A stretch of DNA of 64,000 nucleotides, taken from the NCBI RefSeq assembly GCF_900188385.1, contig NZ_FZOI01000013.1, positions 105,343-169,342 of the forward strand, read 5' to 3'. Source of the DNA: Azospirillum sp. RU38E. Its GTDB lineage: Bacteria > Pseudomonadota > Alphaproteobacteria > Azospirillales > Azospirillaceae. Below are positions 6,786-13,890 of this stretch, in pieces (positions within the stretch are counted from its first letter, which is position 1; each line of letters opens with the position of its first letter). A program made the translations under genes and the position numbers. A model generated the notes under the pieces. The model had not been told where the DNA came from. It made no database searches and saw only the letters and a program-made list of their open reading frames with translations.

Positions 6786-7775
6786 ATGGATGGGCCGGAA
6801 TTGCGGGCGGCGCGGGAAGCGCGCGGGGATACACAGCAGGCGTTTGCCGAATGGTTGAATGCCAGCCTGGGCCGCCGCTATGACAAGGGCCGCATTTCCC
6901 GCTGGGAAGGCGGGACGGAGAAGATTCCCCAAGTGGTGGCGGAACTGCTGGGTGCCCCGGTGCAGCGTCGGCGTGATCGGGCCACGGTGATTGCCATTTC
7001 CAACCAGAAGGGCGGGGTGGGCAAGACCAGTGCGGCGGTGAATATCGCTGCCGCGCTGGCCACCCTGGGCCAGCGCGTGCTGCTGGTGGATGCCGACCCG
7101 CAGGCCAGCGCCACGGTGCATCTGGGCATCTCCCAGGCCGAGGCGTCGGAGGCCGGGCGCACCACGTTCCATGTGATGCTGAAGGACCAACCGGTGGCCA
7201 ATGCGGTGGTGCCGGTCTGTGACGGGCGGTTCCACCTGCTGCCCTCCACCATCCTGCTGTCGGCGGCAGAGACGGAGCTGATGGCGGAGCCGATGGGCAC
7301 GCTGGTGCTGCGTGAACGGTTGGCCGGTGTGGCGCGCGCCTATGATTACATCCTGCTGGATTGCCCGCCGCATCTGGGCATGATGACGCTGAATGCCCTG
7401 GCGGCGGCCAATGGCGTGCTGATCCCGGTGCAGACGGAATTGCTGGCCATGATGGGCGTGCCGCTGCTGCTGGACACCATTGCCAAGGTGCGCCGGCGCG
7501 GCAACCCGGACCTGTCGATCATCGGCATTCTGCCCACCATGTTCACCGCCCGCCACACCCAGGACCGGGCCACCCTGGCCGACCTGACGGAACGGTTCGG
7601 CGGCAGCCTGCGTATTTTCTCCGCCGTGCCGCGTTCCACCATCTTCCCGCAATCGGTGGCCGCCGCCCAGCCGACCGTCGATGTGGCACCCGATCCCGCC
7701 ATCGTGGCGCCGTTCCGCGAGGTGGCGCAATCCCTGATCGAGGCCGACCTGACGGAGGAAGCGAATGTCGCGTAA
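6786..7775 (+). CDS. parA: ParA-type partition ATPase with N-terminal HTH
   Basis: Walker-type ATPase that moves replicon copies apart together with ParB. It has 329 residues. The first about 60 form a helix-turn-helix-like module (LRAAREARGDTQQAFAEWL...RISRWEGG), as in plasmid ParA proteins that also repress their own promoter. The deviant Walker A is K75-G-G-V-G-K-T81, Walker A' is DADPQ, and Walker B is YILLDCPPHLG. The ATG at 6786 follows AGGGCC and fits the domain boundary. It overlaps parB by 11 bases, so the two are translationally coupled. The HTH extension marks it as the plasmid/chromid type rather than the short chromosomal Soj type. Confidence 0.92.
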   Translation: MDGPELRAAREARGDTQQAFAEWLNASLGRRYDKGRISRWEGGTEKIPQVVAELLGAPVQRRRDRATVIAISNQKGGVGKTSAAVNIAAALATLGQRVLLVDADPQASATVHLGISQAEASEAGRTTFHVMLKDQPVANAVVPVCDGRFHLLPSTILLSAAETELMAEPMGTLVLRERLAGVARAYDYILLDCPPHLGMMTLNALAAANGVLIPVQTELLAMMGVPLLLDTIAKVRRRGNPDLSIIGILPTMFTARHTQDRATLADLTERFGGSLRIFSAVPRSTIFPQSVAAAQPTVDVAPDPAIVAPFREVAQSLIEADLTEEANVA

Positions 7776-8613
7776 GCTCGCCCGCAGCAATCCGGCCCTT
7801 GCCCCCGCAGCACCGCTGGTGCCGCGCGACAGCGGGTTGAACAAGCTGTTCGGCACCTCGGCTGATTTCCCGGAGCTGGTGGAGCTGGACCTGGATCAGG
7901 TTCATGCCAACCCGGACCAGCCGCGCCGCCATTTTGATGAGCTGGCGCTGCAGGAGCTGGCCGACAGCATCCGCCATAACGGCCTGCTGCAGCCGATCCT
8001 GGTGAAGAAGCGGGCGGAAGGTGGCTATGTCATCGCTGCCGGTGAACGGCGTTGGCGGGCGCACCGGCTGCTGGGCAAGCCCACCATCTTCGCCGTCGTC
8101 ACCCGGGGCGATATTGAGGAAGTGGCGCTGGTGGAAAACCTGCAGCGCCGCGACCTGGATGCGCTGGAAACCGCCCAGGCGCTGGCCCGGTTAGGGGAAC
8201 GGCATCATTATGCCCAGGAGCAGCTGGCGGCCATTGTCGGCCTCAGCAAGTCGGAGGTCTCCCGCCTGCTGGCCCTGCCGGGCCTGCCGGAACTGATCCG
8301 CACGGAATATCTGCCCCTGCGGGATCGGGTGACGAAAAGCCACCTGTTCCTGCTGGTGGATACGGAAGGGGAGGGGGCGCGGCTGGCGCTCTGGTCCCGC
8401 ATCAAGGCCGGTGCCACCATCAAGGAACTGCGCGCCGCCCGTGCCCAGCCTGCAGCGGCGGATAAGATCAAGGCCAGCGCCGTGCTGCAGGCGGCCACCC
8501 GCCTGGGGCGCAACCTGGACAATATTGCCAAGCGCGCTGGTGCGCTGGCGGAGGATGAACGCGCCTCCCTGCTGGCGCTGCGGGAACGCATTGACCGGTT
8601 GATTGGCGGCTGA
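7765..8613 (+). CDS. parB: ParB-type centromere-binding protein
   Basis: CTP-dependent clamp-type centromere-binding protein of 282 residues, partner of the upstream ParA. The N-terminal LGLNKLFG-like segment (SGLNKLFG, residues 23-30) is the usual ParA-contacting region. The catalytic/CTP domain follows: VHANPDQPRRHFDE, then G93-E-R-R-W-R-A99 and ENLQRRDLDALE. A helix-turn-helix (EQLAAIVGLSKSEVSRLLALPGLP) binds parS. The C-terminal part is for dimerisation. The gene starts inside the end of parA. A 14-bp perfect palindrome lies 12 bases after the stop and is a candidate binding site. Confidence 0.93.
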   Translation: MSRKLARSNPALAPAAPLVPRDSGLNKLFGTSADFPELVELDLDQVHANPDQPRRHFDELALQELADSIRHNGLLQPILVKKRAEGGYVIAAGERRWRAHRLLGKPTIFAVVTRGDIEEVALVENLQRRDLDALETAQALARLGERHHYAQEQLAAIVGLSKSEVSRLLALPGLPELIRTEYLPLRDRVTKSHLFLLVDTEGEGARLALWSRIKAGATIKELRAARAQPAAADKIKASAVLQAATRLGRNLDNIAKRAGALAEDERASLLALRERIDRLIGG

Positions 8614-8625
8614 CCGATAGCGCCG

Positions 8626-8639
8626 TTGCGACGTCGCAA
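8626..8639. promoter_or_regulatory. Candidate parS: perfect 14-bp palindrome after parB
   Basis: TTGCGACGTCGCAA reads identically on both strands. It is too short a stem to be a terminator without a loop and lies directly between the parB stop and the terminator hairpin. Palindromes of 14-16 bp next to parAB are the usual form of ParB sites, but the sequence differs from the conserved chromosomal parS (TGTTTCACGTGAAACA). Confidence 0.5.
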
Positions 8640-8642
8640 TAA

Positions 8643-8670
8643 AAAAGGGGGGCAACGCGGCCCCCCTTTT
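8643..8670. terminator. Bidirectional terminator between parB and esterase
   Basis: AAAAGGGGGG (8643-8652) pairs with CCCCCCTTTT (8661-8670), giving T-runs on both strands between two convergent genes. Confidence 0.88.
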
Positions 8671-8690
8671 CCATGTCTGTTCCCCCGAAA

Positions 8691-9866
8691 TTACCGGAAC
8701 AGCTTGGGCAGGAATTCTTCCAGATAGGCACGCCAGTTGATCCAGGTGTGGCCGCCGCCGCTTTCCTCATATTCGTGCTTGATGCCGTAATCATCCATGA
8801 TCTTGCGCACGGGGGCCACGGAGGGGAAGACGAAATCTTCCTTGCCGACGGCCAGGAACACCGGCCCCTTTTCCTTGGCCCGTGCCTTCAACCCGGCATC
8901 ATTGGCGCTGGCATAGGCGGTGACCTGATCACCGAACAGGCCGATGCTGAACACGCCGATGCTGCCGAATACATCCGGCCGGGGCAGGCCGAACTGCAGC
9001 GTATGGGCGCCACCCATCGACAGGCCCGCCATGGCGCGGGTCTTGGGTGCGGCCTCGGTGCGGAAATGCTTGTCGATATAGGGGATCAGCTCCTTATGCA
9101 GATCGGCGCCGAAATCGGTATTCACCATGCCCTGCACGCCCGCCCGTTCCGGCGTATGGCCATAGGGCATGACCACGATCATCGGCTTCACCTTGCCGGC
9201 GGCGATCAGGTTGTCCAGGATCGCGTTGGCATTGCCCTTCTGCACCCAGGCATCGTCGCTGTCGCTATAGCCATGGACCAGATACAGCACCGGATAGCGT
9301 TCCTTGCCGCCCGCCTCGTACCCCGGCGGGGTATAGACATGGGCGCGGCGCTTGATGCCGCCCAGGCTGGCGGAACTATATTCCACCAGGGAGACTAGGC
9401 CGTGCGGCACCTCGGCCTTATAGAACTGGTTCGGGGTTTCCGGCCCCTGGATTTCGAAGATCGATTGCGGGCCACCGAAGCTTTCGGCAAAGCGGGTGCC
9501 CTGCGGATCGGCGATACGCAGCCCATCCACCTTGAAGGCATAGGTATAGACACCGGGCGCCACCGGGGTGCTGGTGGTGGCTGACCAATAGCCCTTGTCA
9601 TCCAGGCTCAGCGCCAGACCCGGCGGCTTGCCATCCAGACCGGTGGGCACACCGGCCACTTCCATGGCCAGCACGCGCACATCCTTGGCGGATTTGGCGC
9701 AGAACCGGAAGGTGACGCGCCCGTCCGCCAGTTTCTCCACACCGGGATAGAACAGGGGCGGCTGCATGAAGCTGCGTTCTTCGCACGGCTGCACATCGGC
9801 GAGGGCGGGCAGGGCGATAGCAGAAAGGCATAGCGCGGCGCTGGCCGCGATCATGTATTTGCGCAT
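8691..9866 (-). CDS. Secreted esterase (D-type/feruloyl-esterase-like) with N-terminal E-set domain
   Basis: Predicted exported serine esterase of 391 residues. A signal peptide (MRKYMIAASAALCLSAIALPALA) is followed by an immunoglobulin-like/CBM48-type domain (about 35-140) and then an esterase domain of the Esterase_D fold. Catalytic residues are visible: S283 in GLSMGG, D344 in VGKEDF and H373 in GGGHTW. The oxyanion strand reads YPVLYLVHGYSDSDD. This two-domain layout is typical of esterases that remove feruloyl or acetyl groups from plant polysaccharides (XynZ/Fee1-like); siderophore esterases have a related fold. It lies 102 bases downstream of a TonB receptor on the same strand, so the pair probably imports and trims the same ligand. 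Confidence 0.82.
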   Translation of the reverse strand: MRKYMIAASAALCLSAIALPALADVQPCEERSFMQPPLFYPGVEKLADGRVTFRFCAKSAKDVRVLAMEVAGVPTGLDGKPPGLALSLDDKGYWSATTSTPVAPGVYTYAFKVDGLRIADPQGTRFAESFGGPQSIFEIQGPETPNQFYKAEVPHGLVSLVEYSSASLGGIKRRAHVYTPPGYEAGGKERYPVLYLVHGYSDSDDAWVQKGNANAILDNLIAAGKVKPMIVVMPYGHTPERAGVQGMVNTDFGADLHKELIPYIDKHFRTEAAPKTRAMAGLSMGGAHTLQFGLPRPDVFGSIGVFSIGLFGDQVTAYASANDAGLKARAKEKGPVFLAVGKEDFVFPSVAPVRKIMDDYGIKHEYEESGGGHTWINWRAYLEEFLPKLFR

Positions 9867-9968
9867 GATGGCTCCTTGAAAGGGAGAATTTGGAAGGGGG
9901 CCGCGCGGATAAAAAAACGCGGTGGGGAAGACCGACCATTCCCCACCGCGCCGATCCCGTAAGCGGGA

Positions 9969-12473
9969 TTAGAACTTGACCTTGACCTGCGCCCCGAAGG
10001 AACGCTTCTCCCGCAGGCCCACATTGATGGCATTGTAGGCCGAATAGGTAGTGGTGGGGGAGAAGATGAAATTATCGGTGATGGAGGTATAGGCATCTTC
10101 GTTGAACAGATTGTTCACGAAGAGATCCAGGGAGACGTCGCCCATGGTGACACCGGCCCGCAGGTTCACCACCTGTGAAGAAGGCGTTTTCACCACATTG
10201 GCCACGTCGGACCACATACCGGACTTGTAGGAATAATCAACCCGGGTGAACCAGGAACTGTCTTCCCACAGGTCCAGATCACCATTCAACAGCACACCAA
10301 CGGAAGCGCCGTACTTGGATGTCGACGGCAGCTCGTTGCCCCGGAAGCTGGTGAAGCCGGTCAACTGGGTGATCAAGGGTGCCCGGTAATTCTTGATCTT
10401 GCTGTCATTGATGGAGCCGGCGGCATTCAGGGTGATCAAGTGGCTCAGACGATATGAGCCGTCGAACTCCAGCCCCTTCATATCCGACCCGCCGGCATTG
10501 ATAGTGCCGAACACGCTGGAGAAGCCGCCCACCGTGTTGCCAAAGGTTTGAATGACCTGATTCAACTGGTCACGCCACTGGGAGAAATAGCCGGCAAAAG
10601 TGTAGCGCAGCCGACCATTATCACCCGATCCTTTCAGGCCAATTTCATAGGTCGTTACCTTTTCCGGGCTGACGAAGACATCCAGGCCCAGATTCTTGGC
10701 GAACGTGGCCGACTCACCCGTATAGGTCACCACACCGGAGTTCAGCGCAGCCGGATTGACGCCCTTCGCCACGGAGGCATAGGTCATCACCTCATCCGTC
10801 CATTGGTACTGGGCGATGAAGCGGGGCAGGAAATTCTCGTACTTCTTGCTGGCCAACAGGGAGCCGGCGGCATAGGTGCCGACCGGGATGAAGGTGGGAT
10901 CGGTCACCACCAGATCACGCAGGGGCGAGATATAGGCGTAGAGCTTATCGATCTGATAACGGCCTTCGACGCTGGCGGTCAGCGCGTCGGTGATATCGTA
11001 GGTGATGCCGAAGAAGCCGCTGAGCGTTTCGTTGCGGGTCTTGCCCGAGGGGGTGACGCCATTGGCCGGGGTGATGTTATCCAGGACATCAACGGTGCGC
11101 TTGGCGCTGGCATTCAGGTAATTGACACCCGTTACGAAGCGCAAATCGCCCTGATCATCATAGCCCAGTCGCAGTTCCTGGGAGAAGTCCTTGGACTTGC
11201 TTTCCACCAGATAGGAGGAGCTGTAATAGCTGCGCAGGCCATTGGTTGCCGTGGCGGCGGCATTGGGGATGCCCGAGCTGTCATAATTGACGATATCGGA
11301 CAGGGAGCCCCACTGCTCGCGGTTCATGCCCGTCAGGGCTGTTACCGTGAAGCCGGTGTCCGGAATGTCGTAATCGGCGGCCAAATGGTAATGCTGATAG
11401 TCGCGGATCAACCCATAACCCTGGACACTATCCTCCGGATCGATCAGACGGTTCTGCTTGATGGCCAGACGTGAGCGGACATAGCTGTCTACCGCCGTGT
11501 TGGAAGCCGGCGACAGGCTGGTCAACGAAGGTGCGGTGCCGCAGATGAAGCGGTTGGTGCTGGTGAAGCCGAACAGGGCGTTGGTAACAGTGAAGCCGCA
11601 ATTGGATTGGTTGGCGACGACCACTTTGCCCGTCGCATCCTTGGTTTCGGCAGCGCCAATCACACCCATGCCGGCCGGGCCGTCGTCGTCGTGGGAGAAC
11701 ATGCCAAAGGCTTTGATGGTCAGGTTTTCCGTCGGTTTGACCACCACCAGCCCATTGACATTGTAGTTGGACTGGTCACCCAGCGTTTCCTCGCGATTGG
11801 CACCGTTCCTGTAGCTGCCATCCTTGGAATCCTTGCTGCCGGCGATGCGGAAGGACAGCTTGTCTTCCAGGATCGGGGCTTCCAGTTCCCCCTGCAGGCG
11901 GTAACTGTTGCGGCTGGCGATGGAGGCGGTGACACTGCCGGCCAGCTTGTCACCCGGTTCCTTGTTCACCACGTTCAAGGCACCGGCAAAGGTGTTGCGG
12001 CCGAAATAGGCCGATTGCGGGCCGCGCAGCAGTTCAACCCGTGCCGGGTTGGAAATGCTCATCACCGCCGTGGCGGACGAAACGGGCACACCATCAATGA
12101 AGGTGGCAACCGGCGTGCTGTCGGTGGTGGCGGGCGTGAAGCCGCGCAGGATCAACTGCTGGAACGACCGGTCTGCCCGGCCGGAGCTGTTATTGTTGAT
12201 GTTGAAGCCGGGGGTCTGCTCGGCCAGGTTGGAAACAGTGGTGATGCCACGCTGTTCCAACTGCTCCGACGTCACAGCCGTGACGGAAACCGGCGTTTTC
12301 AGGATATCTTCGGCCCGTTTACGGGCCGTCACCACGATTTCATCCAGCGCGTATTCGTCCGCCGCCGGCTTTTCCTTCTCCGCAGTCTGTGCCTGGGCCG
12401 GCAATGCGGCCGCAGCGATGCTCAACGCCAGGGCAGAAACGCCCAGCGTGTGACGGAAATAAACCCCCTTCAT
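9969..12473 (-). CDS. TonB-dependent outer-membrane receptor
   Basis: Outer-membrane 22-strand barrel importer of 834 residues. The ATG at 12473 follows GGGGAG and begins the signal peptide MKGVYFRHTLGVSALALSIAAAALPAQAQ; the longer frame is rejected. The TonB box region is EYALDEIVVTARKR, followed by a plug domain (TPVSVTAVTSEQLEQRGI...RVELLRGPQSAYFGRNTFAGALNVV), and the barrel ends in a terminal aromatic strand (GAQVKVKF). The ligand cannot be read from sequence. Linkage with the esterase and a LacI-like palindrome 226 bases upstream (12699-12712) favour an oligosaccharide over iron-siderophore. Confidence 0.88.
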   Translation of the reverse strand: MKGVYFRHTLGVSALALSIAAAALPAQAQTAEKEKPAADEYALDEIVVTARKRAEDILKTPVSVTAVTSEQLEQRGITTVSNLAEQTPGFNINNNSSGRADRSFQQLILRGFTPATTDSTPVATFIDGVPVSSATAVMSISNPARVELLRGPQSAYFGRNTFAGALNVVNKEPGDKLAGSVTASIASRNSYRLQGELEAPILEDKLSFRIAGSKDSKDGSYRNGANREETLGDQSNYNVNGLVVVKPTENLTIKAFGMFSHDDDGPAGMGVIGAAETKDATGKVVVANQSNCGFTVTNALFGFTSTNRFICGTAPSLTSLSPASNTAVDSYVRSRLAIKQNRLIDPEDSVQGYGLIRDYQHYHLAADYDIPDTGFTVTALTGMNREQWGSLSDIVNYDSSGIPNAAATATNGLRSYYSSSYLVESKSKDFSQELRLGYDDQGDLRFVTGVNYLNASAKRTVDVLDNITPANGVTPSGKTRNETLSGFFGITYDITDALTASVEGRYQIDKLYAYISPLRDLVVTDPTFIPVGTYAAGSLLASKKYENFLPRFIAQYQWTDEVMTYASVAKGVNPAALNSGVVTYTGESATFAKNLGLDVFVSPEKVTTYEIGLKGSGDNGRLRYTFAGYFSQWRDQLNQVIQTFGNTVGGFSSVFGTINAGGSDMKGLEFDGSYRLSHLITLNAAGSINDSKIKNYRAPLITQLTGFTSFRGNELPSTSKYGASVGVLLNGDLDLWEDSSWFTRVDYSYKSGMWSDVANVVKTPSSQVVNLRAGVTMGDVSLDLFVNNLFNEDAYTSITDNFIFSPTTTYSAYNAINVGLREKRSFGAQVKVKF

Positions 12474-12698
12474 CCTCAACTCCCCTTCGTGTCTTCGTGT
12501 GAAAGCGTCCCGATGCCGGCTTCTTGTTGGGCGTAAAGCACCCCCGCGCACGGATGCCGGCATCATCCGCGTTCGATCTGTTCTGGTTTTTCATTTGGCT
12601 TGTGGCCGAGGTGTGGAGGTTGAGGCCTCCGCACGCGTCAACTGTTGGGTTTTGTCCCAAAACTTATCAAAATTATTCAACCTGTGTGTCCGTCACAT
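12474..12698 (-). promoter_or_regulatory. Upstream region of the TonB receptor-esterase pair
   Basis: No gene is evident in the gap between the receptor and the palindromes. It should hold the promoter and 5' leader, since the putative operator lies at its far end. I see no convincing -35/-10 pair. Confidence 0.35.
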
Positions 12699-12712
12699 GG
12701 ACAACGTTGTCC
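12699..12712. promoter_or_regulatory. LacI-family-like operator palindrome
   Basis: GGACAACGTTGTCC is a perfect 14-bp palindrome with a central CG, the typical shape of LacI/GalR-family operators. Related palindromes with the same TGTC/GACA arms occur at 49598-49611 and 49851-49862 near the GH3-TonB receptor pair. Confidence 0.5.
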
Positions 12713-12789
12713 CCAGGCTCCATCCAGGTTCTGAATGGGTATGGTCCAATCGGTAACAGAGGGGGAGTTGTTGCACCTTACGCGGTGCT

Positions 12790-12867
12790 GGCCCGACCGT
12801 GGGTCGGGCCGCGCGGCAGCGATCGCTGCCGTATCAACTTGCGATGAGGCGAACTTATCGCAAGTTG
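12790..12867. repeat. Cluster of three consecutive intergenic palindromes
   Basis: GGCCCGACC/GGTCGGGCC (12790-12810, 3-base loop), the perfect palindrome GGCAGCGATCGCTGCC (12815-12830), and CAACTTGCGAT/ATCGCAAGTTG (12835-12867, 11-base loop) follow one another. The last lies two bases beyond the stop codon of the phosphopantetheinyl transferase gene and could end its transcript, though no T-run follows. A similar cluster is at 59525-59670. Confidence 0.7.
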
Positions 12868-12869
12868 TA

Positions 12870-13646
12870 TCAGGCCATCACCGGCACGCCATCCGCCAGG
12901 GCAGCCAGACCGTCGGCCGTGACCTTCAGATGGCGGGGCTTGGTGGTGGGGCCATTGATGCCGGCGACCGCCAGCAGATAGCCGTCCAGATGCCATTGTT
13001 CCAGCTGCCACTGCCCGGCCTGCCGCAACCATTCCTCATGGCAGTCAAGGCCGGGGCTGCTGCCGTCATCATCGGCGGCGGGGGTGACGCTGAAGCCGGT
13101 TAGTTCCTGCGACAGGCCCCGGCCGGTGGCCTTGATCACGGCTTCCTTCAGGTTCCAGATGCGCATAAAGCGTTCCCGCTTGTCAGCCTCCGCCTCAATG
13201 GCGGCGATCTGGGCCACCTCTGCGGTGGAGAACCAGCGGTCAGCAATCTCCAGCTCCGGTTCCCGGCGGGGGCAAAGCTGTTCCACATCCACCCCCACCT
13301 CGCCTTGCGGGGCGATGGCCACGGCCACCATGCCGCGCGTATGGCTGATGCTGAAGGGGGCGCCACCGCGCACCAGGGCCGGCTTGCCCCAGGTGCCGGC
13401 GTTGAAGGCAAGCTGCGTCGGCGACCGGCCCAGCCAGGCACCCAGGAACAGGCGCAACAGGCCATGGGCGGCGATGTAGGAATGGCGGTCGGCGTCGAAA
13501 TGGAAACTTGCGGCACGGTCCTGTTCACCAGCATCCAGAAGCTGATGCAGGGAAGCCAGATCGCGCGATCCCAGCCCATCGACCGACAGGCTGACAATAA
13601 TGGTTTCGTTCCGCCAATCGCCGCGCATGGCAATCCCGTCCCGCAT
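12870..13646 (-). CDS. Sfp-type 4'-phosphopantetheinyl transferase
   Basis: Transfers 4'-phosphopantetheine from CoA to a serine of acyl or peptidyl carrier proteins. It has 258 residues from the ATG at 13646 (GGGGGAACAGG upstream); the open frame runs on to 14048 but that extension reads like non-coding DNA. Motifs of the family are present: an N-terminal RHSYIAAHGLLRLFLG segment, FSISHTRG, G118-V-D-V-E122 (magnesium-binding D120 and E122) and W165-x-x-K-E-A-x-x-K around 165-172. The length is typical of Sfp/EntD enzymes used for polyketide or non-ribosomal peptide synthases. No carrier-protein synthase is in this window, so its partner lies elsewhere. Confidence 0.88.
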   Translation of the reverse strand: MRDGIAMRGDWRNETIIVSLSVDGLGSRDLASLHQLLDAGEQDRAASFHFDADRHSYIAAHGLLRLFLGAWLGRSPTQLAFNAGTWGKPALVRGGAPFSISHTRGMVAVAIAPQGEVGVDVEQLCPRREPELEIADRWFSTAEVAQIAAIEAEADKRERFMRIWNLKEAVIKATGRGLSQELTGFSVTPAADDDGSSPGLDCHEEWLRQAGQWQLEQWHLDGYLLAVAGINGPTTKPRHLKVTADGLAALADGVPVMA

Positions 13647-13890
13647 CCTGTTCCCCCATTTTTTGATGCGGCGGATCATAGGGCGGAACGAAGCATTTGG
13701 TAAGGAAAACAGCCCCGACCTGAACAGGGGACCGCCCCGCGATTCAGTCAATCCCGTGGTGACAGGCTCCCAACCTTTCCATCGTATACGAAACAGAGAA
13801 ACCCCATTGACCTTTTTGCTGATGGCTTCACTATCCATTGTTTGAAACGCCGGGGCGACTGGACGGACGCCGGCGGGGGGAGAGTGGGGA

